The notes: generated by a model from the sequence alone, not told the origin. 64,000 bases of DNA from Polaribacter vadi (GCF_018861005.1 NZ_JAHKQL010000017.1:1-64000); one strand, 5' to 3'. Shown: positions 41,229 through 51,277, counted from the stretch's first letter. Numbers and translations are program-made.

Positions 41229-44192
41229 CTAAGATTTAACTTTCTTCTCTTCTATATAATTAAATAAATAGTCTACTTCTAATTCTTTTATTTTACCTAA
41301 CTTTTTCAATGATTTTACGTCTAAATCTTTTTTATTACCAATAACCATAACATTGTAAGATTCGCCTTTAATATTTTTATCAAAAAATGCTTTTAAATCT
41401 TCCATTGTCATGTTTTTGATGGTATTGTACATTTCTTCTCGGTTATCATTATCAATTCCTAATTTTTGTAATCTTTCATAAGACCAAAAAATGCTAGATT
41501 TTGTAATTCTTTGTGCTGCTAATTTTTTTAAAGTTGATTCTTTTGCAGCTTGGAATTGTTTATCAGCCTCTGGCATATCATTCATTAATTCCATCATAGC
41601 ATCTACAGCTTGTTCTAATTTATTAGCCTGTGTACCAACATAAGCCATTACATAATTTGGTGAGTCTTTTTTTGATGCTCCTTGATAAGATGCAAAAGCA
41701 GAATATGCCAACGATTTAGATTCTCTAATTTCTTGAAAAACAATTGACGACAATCCACTACCAAAATACGTATTAAATAATGTTGATGCAGCCATATTTT
41801 CTGGCTTAAAAGGATCTCCTTTTGCCAAAAACAACATTTCAGTTTGCACCATATCATAATTTGTGAAGAAAACATTACCTCCTGTTTCTGTTTCTTCGTA
41901 TTTTTTTGCAATAGGGTATTCTTTTAATTCGCCGTAAATTTTATGCTGATTGTTTAAAGCTGTTACAGCATTATCTACATCTTTACCATAATAGAAAACA
42001 CGTTGCTTGTAGTTTTTCATATCTTTAATTAAAGCAACTAATTCTTCTGGGTTTATGGCTTTTAATTCATCGATTTGCATAATATCTCTTAATGGAGAAT
42101 CTTCACCGTATTTACCATAGTTCATTAAACCATTCCAAAGGATATTTCCTTTTTGGGTTTTTCCATCTTGACGACCTTTGTAGATTTTCTCTACATATTT
42201 ATTATAAGCATCTTCATCAGCTTTAGCATTGTCCCATAAATGTTCTAATAACTCTAATCCTTTTGGTAAGTTTTCTTTTAACCCGTTTAAACCTACATAT
42301 GTTTTATCACTACCTGTGCTTACGTAATAAGAGATTCCTAATTTGTAAAACTCTTTTTTTAATTCTTCATTTGTATATTTATCTGTACCTATATATTCTA
42401 AATAACCAGCAGCTAAAGATAATTTTTTATCATTATCACTCCCCATATCAAAGATGATATTCATATCGAACAAATCGTTTTTTTCATTCAATACATAAGA
42501 TACTTTAATATCATTTTCTGTTTTAGTTTCTTTAATGGCCGTTTTATAATCTACAAATTGTGGTTTTAATTCTGGAGATTCCATTTTATTGAAATCTTGA
42601 ATAAATTCAGAACTTTTATCTCTATTTAATTTTACTGGCGTAATCCCTGGGTTTTCAACTTTTACAATATTTTTATCTTCACCTTTTCTTTTGTATGTTA
42701 CTACATAATTATCTTGATAAAAATTATTAGCAAAAGCAACCAATTCTTCTTTAGTTACTTTCTTTAAATCGTCTAAAAACTTTACTCTATCAGCCCAATT
42801 TTGTTGATATATAAAGGCATCTACATATTTATTAGCCAAAGCTGAATTATTTTCATATTGGCGTGTTTCACTTAGTTTTAAGTCATTTACAACTGCACCA
42901 ATCATCCATTCATCAAACTCACCATTCTTTAATTTTGTAACTTGTTCTAATAACAAATCTTTTACCTCATCTAAAGATTGACCTGATTTTGGTGAACCTG
43001 TAAACGTATGATATCCATAATCATTTAAAAAAGTAGGTGAACAAGATGCGTACTGTACAACTTGTTTTTGATTTAAATTTAAGTCGATTAAACCCGCATT
43101 TCCATTTGCCATTATCATATCAACTAAAGTTACCATTTTTTCATCAGTTGTATTTACACCTCTAGATCTGTAAGCAATAGAAATATTTTCTGATGTTGGC
43201 CCGAAAACCTCGTTTACAATAGGTTGTGTAATTGGTTCTTCTTTTGGTAACGTTGGATGAGTAAGTTCCTTCTTTTCGAACTTTCCAAAAGCTTCGTTTA
43301 CTTTTGCTATTGTTCCATCAAAATCTAAATCACCAACTAAAACAATAGCCATATTATTGGGTACATAATATTTGTCAAAATAATTATGAATATCAATCAT
43401 TGATGGATTCTTTAAATGCTGCCCAGTACCAATTGTTGTTTGTTGACCATAAGGATGATTTGGAAATAAACCATCTAACATGGCTGCATAACGTTTTCTA
43501 AAATCATTATCTTGTCCTCTGTTAAACTCCTCAAAAACAGCTTCTAATTCAGTATGAAACAAACGTAAAACTAGTGTACTAAAACGTTCAGATTCTAAAG
43601 TTATCCATTTATTGAATTCATTTGCAGGAATTTTATTGGTATATACTGTTTGCTCAAACCAAGTGTAAGCATTAGTACCTGTTGCTCCTAAAGAAGCTGT
43701 CATTTTATCATATTCGTTAGCAATAGAATGGTTAGAGGCTTCTAAAGAAACTTTATCTATTTCTTGATAAATGGCCTTCTTTTTCTCTGGATCTTCTTCT
43801 GTTCTGTGTTGCTCATACAAATCAGAAATTTTTGCTAAAAATACTTTTTCCTTTTCCCAATTAGCAGTACCTACTTTGTGAGTCCCTTTAAAAACCATGT
43901 GCTCTAAATAATGAGCTAAACCTGTAGATTCTTTTGGATCGTAATTGGAACCAGCTCTTACAGCTATATAAGTTTGAATTTTGGGTTCGTCTTCATTTTT
44001 ACTGAGGTACACTTTTAAACCATTGTCTAAGGTATATAGTCTTAAACCTGTAGGATCGTTTTCTACAGTTTCATAGGTTATACCATTTGTGTCTTTTTGC
44101 GAAGTTACTTCGTAGCTCTTTTCCTTATTTGTATTACAGCTTATTGCTGAAATTAATAACATACTAAAAGCAAATACTTTAATCTGTTTCAT
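41229..44192 (-). CDS. M16 family zinc metallopeptidase (lipoprotein)
   Basis: A 987-residue protein with a lipoprotein signal (LLISAISC, Cys at residue 19), so probably anchored in the periplasm or outer membrane. The inverted zinc motif HYLEH (94-98, in GLAHYLEHMVFKGT) and a downstream acidic stretch ELEAVFEEFN (215-224) give the M16 active site in the N-terminal half. A second, inactive M16 half lies at about 520-980 (FNTYFGSGLSSIVFQEIRESKS). This is the long, two-half pitrilysin-like form. It likely degrades peptides in the envelope. Monocistronic, with its own terminator. Confidence 0.92.
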   Translation of the reverse strand: MKQIKVFAFSMLLISAISCNTNKEKSYEVTSQKDTNGITYETVENDPTGLRLYTLDNGLKVYLSKNEDEPKIQTYIAVRAGSNYDPKESTGLAHYLEHMVFKGTHKVGTANWEKEKVFLAKISDLYEQHRTEEDPEKKKAIYQEIDKVSLEASNHSIANEYDKMTASLGATGTNAYTWFEQTVYTNKIPANEFNKWITLESERFSTLVLRLFHTELEAVFEEFNRGQDNDFRKRYAAMLDGLFPNHPYGQQTTIGTGQHLKNPSMIDIHNYFDKYYVPNNMAIVLVGDLDFDGTIAKVNEAFGKFEKKELTHPTLPKEEPITQPIVNEVFGPTSENISIAYRSRGVNTTDEKMVTLVDMIMANGNAGLIDLNLNQKQVVQYASCSPTFLNDYGYHTFTGSPKSGQSLDEVKDLLLEQVTKLKNGEFDEWMIGAVVNDLKLSETRQYENNSALANKYVDAFIYQQNWADRVKFLDDLKKVTKEELVAFANNFYQDNYVVTYKRKGEDKNIVKVENPGITPVKLNRDKSSEFIQDFNKMESPELKPQFVDYKTAIKETKTENDIKVSYVLNEKNDLFDMNIIFDMGSDNDKKLSLAAGYLEYIGTDKYTNEELKKEFYKLGISYYVSTGSDKTYVGLNGLKENLPKGLELLEHLWDNAKADEDAYNKYVEKIYKGRQDGKTQKGNILWNGLMNYGKYGEDSPLRDIMQIDELKAINPEELVALIKDMKNYKQRVFYYGKDVDNAVTALNNQHKIYGELKEYPIAKKYEETETGGNVFFTNYDMVQTEMLFLAKGDPFKPENMAASTLFNTYFGSGLSSIVFQEIRESKSLAYSAFASYQGASKKDSPNYVMAYVGTQANKLEQAVDAMMELMNDMPEADKQFQAAKESTLKKLAAQRITKSSIFWSYERLQKLGIDNDNREEMYNTIKNMTMEDLKAFFDKNIKGESYNVMVIGNKKDLDVKSLKKLGKIKELEVDYLFNYIEEKKVKS

Positions 44193-44216
44193 AATATTTA
44201 ATTTGGTTGAATAAAA

Positions 44217-44248
44217 AAATCCGTTGAATTTACAAATTCAACGGATTT
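44217..44248 (-). terminator. Terminator after sucD
   Basis: The long perfect stem AAATCCGTTGAATTT (44217-44231) and AAATTCAACGGATTT (44234-44248) is followed on the minus strand by T-rich DNA. Confidence 0.88.
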
Positions 44249-44296
44249 TAATAAGATTTATTATAAAACTTTAACAAATAATTAAAGAAATAAAGA

Positions 44297-45169
44297 TTAC
44301 TTTAATACTTTCGCAACCATTTCTCCAATTTTAGCTGGTGAACTTACAACGTGTACACCATTTGCTGCTAAGATTTCCATTTTAGCTTGTGCAGTATCAT
44401 CTGCTCCACCAACAATAGCTCCTGCATGCCCCATTGTTCTACCAGCAGGTGCAGTTTGCCCAGCAATAAAACCAACAACTGGTTTTCTATTACCATCAGC
44501 TTTAATCCATTGTGCAGCTTCAGCTTCTAAATTACCACCAATTTCACCAATCATTACAATTGCTTCAGTTTCATCATCATTCATTAACATTTCTACAGCT
44601 TCTTTAGTTGTAGTTCCAATAATTGGATCTCCACCAATACCAATTGCAGTTGTTATACCAAAACCTTGTTTTACAACTTGGTCTGCAGCTTCATAAGTTA
44701 AAGTTCCTGATTTAGAAACGATACCTACTTTACCTTTTTTAAAGATAAAACCTGGCATAATACCAACTTTAGCTTCATCTGGAGTAATAACTCCTGGACA
44801 GTTAGGCCCAACTAATCTAGTGTCTTTATCTGCAATGTAAGCTTTTACTTTTACCATATCTGCAGTAGGTATACCTTCTGTAATACAGATAATTACTTTA
44901 ATACCTGCATCTGCAGATTCCATAATTGCATCAGCAGCAAAAGCTGGTGGTACAAATATAATTGAAGTATCTGCAGCTGCTTTTTCTACAGCTTCTGCAA
45001 CTGTATTAAAAACAGGTTTCCCTAAGTGTTCTTGACCACCTTTTCCTGGAGTTACACCTCCAACAACATTGGTTCCATAATCAATCATTTGACCTGCGTG
45101 AAAAGTTCCTTCACTACCAGTAAAACCTTGTACAATAATATTTGAATTCTTATTAACTAAAACACTCAT
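44297..45169 (-). CDS. sucD: Succinyl-CoA synthetase alpha subunit
   Basis: A 290-residue alpha subunit of the TCA cycle enzyme making succinate and nucleotide triphosphate from succinyl-CoA. It shows [21 protein letters not shown] and [10 protein letters not shown] (121-130), and the phosphohistidine H248 in [11 protein letters not shown]. It carries the usual alpha-subunit CoA-binding domain and length. The beta subunit gene is elsewhere, as is common in Flavobacteria. It is preceded by a -7-like box on the minus strand (45195-45202, TATTTTTG) and closed by a strong hairpin. Confidence 0.96.
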   Translation of the reverse strand: MSVLVNKNSNIIVQGFTGSEGTFHAGQMIDYGTNVVGGVTPGKGGQEHLGKPVFNTVAEAVEKAAADTSIIFVPPAFAADAIMESADAGIKVIICITEGIPTADMVKVKAYIADKDTRLVGPNCPGVITPDEAKVGIMPGFIFKKGKVGIVSKSGTLTYEAADQVVKQGFGITTAIGIGGDPIIGTTTKEAVEMLMNDDETEAIVMIGEIGGNLEAEAAQWIKADGNRKPVVGFIAGQTAPAGRTMGHAGAIVGGADDTAQAKMEILAANGVHVVSSPAKIGEMVAKVLK

Positions 45170-45239
45170 TTGCTCTGATATTTATTTTGTGTTACAAAAA
45201 TAGTTTATTGTTTACTTTTATAAAAACGATATTAGTTTT

Positions 45240-46157
45240 TTATTTTTCTTTTAGCAATCTTTTTAAGCCTGCTAACTGTTTTAATTTTTCTCTTGATTCT
45301 TCTATTGGCGTACCAAAATAAGATTTGCCTCCAGCAACAGATTTTGTAACCCCTGTTTGCCCAAGAATAACAGCTCCTTTACCAATTGTAATTCCGCTGT
45401 TTGTACCAACTTGTCCCCAAATGGTAACCTCATCTTCAATAATTACACAACCTGCAATACCCGTTTGTGAAGCTATTAAACATTTTTTACCAATAACTGT
45501 ATCATGACCTACATGTACTTGGTTATCAATTTTTGTTCCTTGTTTTATAGTGGTATCTCCTGTAACACCTTTATCAATTGTACAAGAAGCACCTAAATCT
45601 ACATTATCTTCTAAAACTACTCTACCTCCAGAAATTAATTTATCGAAACCTGTTGGTCTGTTTTTGTAATAAAAAGCATCTGCTCCTAAAACTGTATTTG
45701 CATGAATTGTACAATTATTACCAATTATGGTATTATCATAAATTGTTACATTTGGGTGAATAACACAATTAGTACCAATCTGCACATTATTTCCTATAAA
45801 AACATTAGGTTCAATTATAGTTCCTTCTTCAATAATAGCATTTTTTGCTATACTTACTTTGGATGCTATAAATGGATTAAAATGTTTTGTAATTTTATTA
45901 AAATCACGAAAAGGATCATCAGAAATTAACAAAGCTTTACCTTCTGGACACGCTACTTTTTTATTAATTAAAATTGTAGTTGCATCAGAATTTAAAGCTT
46001 TATCATAATATTTAGGATGATCTACAAAAACGATATCTCCTTTTTTTACAACGTGAATTTCATTTATCCCAAGAATTGGAAATTTTTTATCACCTATAAA
46101 ATCTACATCTAAAAGTGATGCAATTTGTTGTAAAGTTTGTGGAGTTTTGAATTTCAT
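45240..46157 (-). CDS. LpxD-like UDP-3-O-acylglucosamine N-acyltransferase (second copy)
   Basis: A 305-residue paralogue of LpxD. It has an N-terminal domain (1-95; LQQIASLLDVDFIGDKKFPI) then left-handed beta-helix hexapeptide repeats (about 105-285; INEIHV, then IEPNVFIGNNVQIGTNCVIHP and so on), ending KSVAGGKSYFGTPIEESRE. A full LpxD is encoded 2.8 kb away at 48968-50017. This shorter copy keeps the hexapeptide histidine segment VHVGHDTVIGKKC. It may acylate a different sugar or use a different acyl chain. It starts directly after the efp-side repeat, which suggests it was added to the operon later. Confidence 0.82.
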   Translation of the reverse strand: MKFKTPQTLQQIASLLDVDFIGDKKFPILGINEIHVVKKGDIVFVDHPKYYDKALNSDATTILINKKVACPEGKALLISDDPFRDFNKITKHFNPFIASKVSIAKNAIIEEGTIIEPNVFIGNNVQIGTNCVIHPNVTIYDNTIIGNNCTIHANTVLGADAFYYKNRPTGFDKLISGGRVVLEDNVDLGASCTIDKGVTGDTTIKQGTKIDNQVHVGHDTVIGKKCLIASQTGIAGCVIIEDEVTIWGQVGTNSGITIGKGAVILGQTGVTKSVAGGKSYFGTPIEESREKLKQLAGLKRLLKEK

Positions 46158-46159
46158 AG

Positions 46160-46217
46160 TTCGCTATTAGCTTTTGGCAATTCGCTATTAGCTAAAAGCT
46201 AATTGCTAAAAGCTTTT
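46160..46217. repeat. Short repeat TTCGCTATTAGCT between efp and the second lpxD copy
   Basis: TTCGCTATTAGCT occurs at 46160-46172 and 46181-46193, followed by GCTAAAAGCTAATTGCTAAAAGC tandem halves ending against the efp stop codon. The unit fills the whole gap between the two genes. It belongs to the same class of short intergenic repeats as 965-1018 and 9740-9790. Confidence 0.65.
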
Positions 46218-46218
46218 T

Positions 46219-46785
46219 TTACTCTTTAATACGTTCTTGATAAGTTCCTTTTGTAGTCTCTACCTTAATTTTATCACCTTCATTAATAAATAAAGGTACA
46301 TTTACAGAAGCTCCAGTTTCTACAGTTGCTGGTTTTGTTGCATTTGTAGCTGTGTTTCCTTTAACACCTGGTTCTGTATGCGTAACCTCTAAAATAACGC
46401 TTAAAGGCATTTCTACAGATAAAGGCATATCATCTTCAGAATTGATGATTATTGTAACTATCTCACCTTCTTTCATTAAATCTGGTGAATCTAAAGCAGC
46501 TTCTAATAATCTTATTTGACTATAGTCTTGCTCATTCATGAAATGATAAAATTCACCATCATTATATAAAAACTGAAACTTATGTGTTTCAACTCTTACA
46601 TCATCTATTTTTCTACCTGCAGGAAAAGTGTTATCTACTACTTTACCATTGGTAACACTTTTTAATTTTGTTCTTACAAAAGCAGGGCCTTTACCTGGCT
46701 TTACGTGTAAAAACTCTACAATTTTATAGATATCATTGTTATACCTAATACATAATCCGTTTCTAATATCTGATGTTGTTGCCAT
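46219..46785 (-). CDS. efp: Elongation factor P
   Basis: A 188-residue EF-P that rescues ribosomes stalled at proline stretches. The KOW-like first domain has VKPGKGPAFVRTKL with the modifiable lysine K32 in PGKG, followed by the two OB-fold domains (VTHTEPGVKGNTATNATKPA in the middle). The C-terminus is TKGTYQERIKE. Length is typical. It lies in the lipid A operon between lpxA and the second lpxD copy, an arrangement common in Bacteroidota. Confidence 0.97.
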   Translation of the reverse strand: MATTSDIRNGLCIRYNNDIYKIVEFLHVKPGKGPAFVRTKLKSVTNGKVVDNTFPAGRKIDDVRVETHKFQFLYNDGEFYHFMNEQDYSQIRLLEAALDSPDLMKEGEIVTIIINSEDDMPLSVEMPLSVILEVTHTEPGVKGNTATNATKPATVETGASVNVPLFINEGDKIKVETTKGTYQERIKE

Positions 46786-46794
46786 TTATATAAT

Positions 46795-47580
46795 TTAATT
46801 TGCTTTATAATATCCTTTCATTATTCCTCTGTGAGAATCTTTAATAAACTGTATGATTTCATCACGTTCAGGAGTTGCTTCCATTTCTGCTTCTATAATA
46901 TCTATTGCTTGAGAATTGTTGTAGTTTCTTTGAAATAGAATTCTAAATATTGCTTGAATTTCTCTAATTTTTTCTGTGGTATACCCTCTTCTTCTTAAAC
47001 CTACAGAATTAATACCTACATAAGATAAAGGTTCTCTTGCTGCTTTTACATAAGGAGGTACATCTTTTCTTACTAAAGAACCACCCGTAACAAATGCATG
47101 ATTACCAACAGATGCAAATTGATGCACAGCAACCATACCTGCTAAAACTACATTACTACCTATAGTAACATGGCCAGCTAAAGTGGTATTGTTAGAGAAA
47201 ATACAATTATCACCCACAAAACAATCATGAGCTATATGACAATATGCCATTATTAAACAATTGTTACCTACAACAGTTTTTAATCTATCTTTGGTACCTC
47301 TATTTATAGTAACACATTCTCTAACTGTAACATTATTACCAATTTCTACTGTTGTTTCTTCGTCATTAAACTTTAAATCTTGTGGAATAGCGGAAATTAC
47401 TGATCCTGGAAAAATTCTGCAATTTTCACCAATTCTTGCACCTTCCATAATTGTTACGTTAGAACCAATCCAAGTTCCAGAACCAATTGTTACATTACTA
47501 TGTATGGTAGTAAAAGGTTCTATTACAACATTTCTTGCAATTTTTGCTTGGGGGTGTACATAAGCTAAAGGCTGATTCAT
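46795..47580 (-). CDS. lpxA: UDP-N-acetylglucosamine acyltransferase LpxA
   Basis: A 261-residue cytosolic enzyme for the first step of lipid A synthesis, adding a 3-hydroxyacyl chain to UDP-GlcNAc. The left-handed beta-helix shows hexapeptide repeats from residue 7 (HPQAKIARNVVIEPFTTIHS) to about 190. The catalytic histidine region AYCHIAHDCFVGDNC is intact, and the helical C-terminus has YVGINSVGLRRRGYT. It begins 3 bases after the lpxC/fabZ stop. Confidence 0.96.
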   Translation of the reverse strand: MNQPLAYVHPQAKIARNVVIEPFTTIHSNVTIGSGTWIGSNVTIMEGARIGENCRIFPGSVISAIPQDLKFNDEETTVEIGNNVTVRECVTINRGTKDRLKTVVGNNCLIMAYCHIAHDCFVGDNCIFSNNTTLAGHVTIGSNVVLAGMVAVHQFASVGNHAFVTGGSLVRKDVPPYVKAAREPLSYVGINSVGLRRRGYTTEKIREIQAIFRILFQRNYNNSQAIDIIEAEMEATPERDEIIQFIKDSHRGIMKGYYKAN

Positions 47581-47583
47581 ATT

Positions 47584-48975
47584 TTAATTTTTTCTTGCTA
47601 TTTGAGCCATTAATTCTGCTTCTGCTACTAATTTTCCGTTTGCATAAGCATAAGCTTGCATATGACAAATACCCCTTCTTATAGGTGTTATTAACTCAGC
47701 TTTAAATGTTAAAGTATCTCCAGGTAAAACTTTTTGTTTAAATTTAACTTTATCCATTTTCATAAAATAAGTTAAGTAGTTTTCTGGATCTGGTACAGTA
47801 CTTAAAACTAAGACTCCACCACATTGTGCCATAGCTTCTACTTGTAAAACTCCAGGCATAACTGGTGCTCCAGGAAAATGACCAACAAAGAAGTTTTCGT
47901 TCATTGTAACATTTTTCATACCAACTACATGTTTATCTGATAGCTCTAAAATTCTATCTATCATTAAAAATGGTGGTCTGTGAGGTAAAATATCCATTAT
48001 TTGATGAATATCTAATAAAGGTGGCGCATTTAAATCGTATTGAGGAACATAGTTTCTCTTTTCTGTTTTTATAATTTTTGCCAATTTCTTTGCAAACTGA
48101 GTATTTATTAAATGCCCTGGTTTGTTTGCTATTACTTTACCTTTTATTCTTGTACCTACTAAAGCTAAATCACCTATAACATCTAATAATTTATGACGAG
48201 CAGCTTCATTTGCCCAATGTAAAGTTAGGTTGTCTAGGATTCCGTTTGGTTTTATAGAAATATTGTCTTTTTTAAATGCTTTTTTTAATTTCTGCATTGT
48301 ATTATCAGACAATTCTTTATCAACATAAACAATTGCATTATTTAAATCACCTCCTTTAATAAGATCATTTTCTAGCAACATTTCAATTTCGTGTAAAAAA
48401 CTAAAAGTTCTTGCATCTGCAATTTCTTCTTTAAAATCAGAAATATCTTCTAAAGTAGCATTTTGAGTTCCTAAAATTTTAGTACCAAAATCTACCATAG
48501 TTGTTACTTGGTATTCATCTGAAGGCATTAAAATAATTTCGCTACCAGAAACATCATCTTTATAAGAAATTATTTCTTTTACTACATATTCTTCTACTTC
48601 TGCATCTTGTTCTTTTATACCTGCTTTTTCTAAAGCTTCTACAAAGTACTTAGATGAACCGTCCATAATTGGTGGTTCTGATGCATCTATTTCAATTAAC
48701 AGATTATCTATATCTAAACCTACTGCTGCTGCTAAAACGTGTTCTGAAGTTTGTATTTGAACACCATTTTTTTCTAAATTAGTACCTCTTTGAGTGGTAA
48801 CTACATATTCAGCTTTTGCTTCAATTACTGGTGTACCTTCTAAATCTACTCTACTAAAAGCAAAACCATGATTTATTGGAGCTGGTTTTAGGGTCATTGA
48901 TACATTATTACCAGTGTGTAAACCTACACCTGATAAAGTAATTTCTGATTCTATTGTTTTTTGTTTCTTACTCAT
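47584..48975 (-). CDS. Bifunctional LpxC/FabZ (deacetylase and 3-hydroxyacyl-ACP dehydratase)
   Basis: A 463-residue fusion protein, the normal form in Bacteroidota. The LpxC half (1-300) removes the acetyl group from UDP-3-O-acyl-GlcNAc; its zinc site is seen as TSEHVLAA and ARHKLLDVIGDLALVG. The FabZ half (about 320-463) dehydrates 3-hydroxyacyl-ACP, with HFPGAPVMPGVLQVEAMAQ carrying the catalytic His and Glu. It starts 8 bases inside the lpxD end and ends 3 bases before lpxA, so all are coupled. Confidence 0.96.
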   Translation of the reverse strand: MSKKQKTIESEITLSGVGLHTGNNVSMTLKPAPINHGFAFSRVDLEGTPVIEAKAEYVVTTQRGTNLEKNGVQIQTSEHVLAAAVGLDIDNLLIEIDASEPPIMDGSSKYFVEALEKAGIKEQDAEVEEYVVKEIISYKDDVSGSEIILMPSDEYQVTTMVDFGTKILGTQNATLEDISDFKEEIADARTFSFLHEIEMLLENDLIKGGDLNNAIVYVDKELSDNTMQKLKKAFKKDNISIKPNGILDNLTLHWANEAARHKLLDVIGDLALVGTRIKGKVIANKPGHLINTQFAKKLAKIIKTEKRNYVPQYDLNAPPLLDIHQIMDILPHRPPFLMIDRILELSDKHVVGMKNVTMNENFFVGHFPGAPVMPGVLQVEAMAQCGGVLVLSTVPDPENYLTYFMKMDKVKFKQKVLPGDTLTFKAELITPIRRGICHMQAYAYANGKLVAEAELMAQIARKN

Positions 48976-50017
48976 GCTTTTTACTTAGAGTATTTAGTCT
49001 TTTTTCTAATTTATTAACTGATTCTACTACTGTTGGCAAGTTTTTAAAATGTACATAAGCTTTAAAATAATCTCCATAATTAAAAGCTGGTGTACCTTGC
49101 ACTTTTAAACCATCTTTTAAATTTTTACTGATACCAGATTGAGCTTGTATTTGTAAATTATTACCTAAAGTTAAATGTCCTGCAATACCAACTTGACCAC
49201 CAATCATACAATTTTCGCCAATTTTAGTAGAACCTGCAACACCTGTTAACGCAGCAATTACAGTGTTTTTACCAATTTCTACATTATGGGCAATTTGTAT
49301 TTGGTTGTCTAATTTTACGCCTTTTCTTATTATTGTTGATCCTAAAGTTGCTCTATCTATTGTACAACCAGAACCTATATCTACATGATCTTCTATAATT
49401 ACATTTCCTATTTGAGGAATTGCATTAAACTCTCCATCATTATTTGGTGCAAATCCAAAACCATCAGAACCAATAATGCTACCTGAATGTATTTTACAAT
49501 GGTTACCTATTTGAGTTTCTGAATAAATTTTTACTCCAGCAAAAATCATACAATTATCACCAATAATAGAATTATCGCCAATATAACAATTAGGATATAT
49601 TTTTACATTATTACCAATTATTACATTTTCTCCTATATAAGAAAATGCTCCTAAATATTCATTTGTACCCACTTTTGCAGAATCTGCAATAAAATGTGGT
49701 GCTTCTCTACCAGTTTTATTATTTTTTACTTCGTTGTAAAATTCTAATAATTTAGAAAATGATTTGTAAGCATTTTCTACTTTAATAAGTGTTGTTGAGA
49801 TTTCTTTTTCTAATTTAAAATCTTCATTTACAATAGCAATAGAAGCATTTGTTGTGTATAAATATGGATCGTATTTTGGGTTAGACAAAAAGGTTAAAGA
49901 TCCTTTTTCTCCTTCTTCTATTTTAGATAATTTAGAAACTTCTTCATCAGGATTACCAACTACTTTACCTTCTAAAATATCTGCTATTTGTTGTGCTGTA
50001 AATTTCATCAAACGCAA
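48968..50017 (-). CDS. lpxD: UDP-3-O-acylglucosamine N-acyltransferase LpxD
   Basis: A 349-residue enzyme for the third step of lipid A synthesis. An N-terminal uridine-binding domain (1-100; FTAQQIADILEGKVVG, then LTFLSNPKYDPYLYTT) is followed by hexapeptide beta-helix repeats (about 105-310), with the catalytic histidine stretch NQIQIAHNVEIGKN. A helical C-terminus (PTVVESVNKLEKRLNTL) ends it. This is the full-length copy; a shorter paralogue lies at 45240-46157. It overlaps lpxC/fabZ by 8 bases. Confidence 0.95.
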   Translation of the reverse strand: MRLMKFTAQQIADILEGKVVGNPDEEVSKLSKIEEGEKGSLTFLSNPKYDPYLYTTNASIAIVNEDFKLEKEISTTLIKVENAYKSFSKLLEFYNEVKNNKTGREAPHFIADSAKVGTNEYLGAFSYIGENVIIGNNVKIYPNCYIGDNSIIGDNCMIFAGVKIYSETQIGNHCKIHSGSIIGSDGFGFAPNNDGEFNAIPQIGNVIIEDHVDIGSGCTIDRATLGSTIIRKGVKLDNQIQIAHNVEIGKNTVIAALTGVAGSTKIGENCMIGGQVGIAGHLTLGNNLQIQAQSGISKNLKDGLKVQGTPAFNYGDYFKAYVHFKNLPTVVESVNKLEKRLNTLSKKHE

Positions 50018-50053
50018 AAGTATAAAATTTATAGGTATTTGGCTAATCTCATT

Positions 50054-51277
50054 TTACTTTGGATAACAAATAAAGTGTTTTATTACTGGTTTTGTGAGTG
50101 CTTGCAAGTTTAATTGATCTGATGCTTTTGCAATATCTTTTAACTTTCCTTTTTTATTTAAAATATAAATTGGCTTATCTGTTTGATATGCTAAGTTTCT
50201 TATTTCTTGAGAAAATATAAAATAATCTATATCTAGTTCTGATATTTCTAATTTCTTAGAAAACTTATTTTTCTTTTTATTGATGTAAGTCTTGGCAAAT
50301 GGTTTATTCTGTATTTCTATTCTTAAGAGTTTACGATCTACAATCATTTTAGATAATAATGATAAAACTTTATCTTGATGATGTACCCATTCTTTTATTG
50401 CAGACAATACATCATAATCATCTAATTTAGAAAACATTTCTAAAGTTTCTTCTGTAAAATTATCTTGGTTTATCTTATTATATAAAAAATAATTTAAAGC
50501 TGTACTTGCATATAGCTCCACTCCTTTTTCTGCTAATTCTTTTGCTCTTTTTAAAACATTAACTAACATATTTTCTGCAACCAAACCTGTTTTATGTAAA
50601 TATACTTGCCAATACATTAAACGTCTGGCAATTAAAAACTTTTCTGCAGAATATATTCCTTTTTGTTCTATAACTAATTCATCATCTTTAACATTCATCA
50701 TTGCTATTAATCTATCTGATGAAATATTACCTTCAGTTACACCTGTATAAAAACTATCTCTTTTTAAGTAATCTAAACGATCTATATCTAATTGACTAGA
50801 AATTAATTGACATAAAAATTTACGATGATAATTACCTTCAAAAATATTTATTGCTAAATCTAATTCCCCATCAAATTCTTCATTTAACTTCTTCATAAAC
50901 TTTAAGGAAATTTCTTCATGCGAAATTCCGCTAACAATACTATGCTCTAATGCATGAGAAAAAGCACCATGACCAATATCATGCAATAAAATAGCGATAT
51001 AAACAGCATTTTCTTCGTCTTTAGAAATTTCTATTTGCTTAAAACGTAGCACTCTAACAGCTTTTTCCATTAGGTGAATACAACCCAAAGCATGATGAAA
51101 ACGTGTATGATTTGCTCCTGGATACACCAAATTAGACAAACCCATTTGTGCAATTCTTCTTAAACGCTGAAAATATGGATGTTCTATAATATCAAAAATT
51201 AAAGAATTCGGAATTTGAATAAATCCGTAAATAGGATCGTTTAATATTTTAAGTTTATTAGGCTTTTTTTTCTTCAA
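50054..51277 (-). CDS. HD domain phosphohydrolase
   Basis: A 407-residue HD-superfamily protein. The metal motif is complete: RFHHALGCIHLMEKAVR near residues 53-69, ILLHDIGHGAFSHALEH (about 92-108), and a later aspartate in QLDIDRLDYLKRDSFYTGV. These are the landmarks of dGTPase/SAMHD1-like nucleotide hydrolases. It precedes lpxD by 36 bases on the same strand, a neighbour pair often seen in Flavobacteria. The substrate is unproven; a deoxynucleotide triphosphate or a signalling nucleotide is possible. Confidence 0.9.
   Translation of the reverse strand: MKKKKPNKLKILNDPIYGFIQIPNSLIFDIIEHPYFQRLRRIAQMGLSNLVYPGANHTRFHHALGCIHLMEKAVRVLRFKQIEISKDEENAVYIAILLHDIGHGAFSHALEHSIVSGISHEEISLKFMKKLNEEFDGELDLAINIFEGNYHRKFLCQLISSQLDIDRLDYLKRDSFYTGVTEGNISSDRLIAMMNVKDDELVIEQKGIYSAEKFLIARRLMYWQVYLHKTGLVAENMLVNVLKRAKELAEKGVELYASTALNYFLYNKINQDNFTEETLEMFSKLDDYDVLSAIKEWVHHQDKVLSLLSKMIVDRKLLRIEIQNKPFAKTYINKKKNKFSKKLEISELDIDYFIFSQEIRNLAYQTDKPIYILNKKGKLKDIAKASDQLNLQALTKPVIKHFICYPK

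Noticed and set aside
45578..45929. Plus-strand frames opposite the second lpxD copy
   Set aside because: They are antisense to a clear hexapeptide-repeat acyltransferase and their codons follow its repeat pattern.
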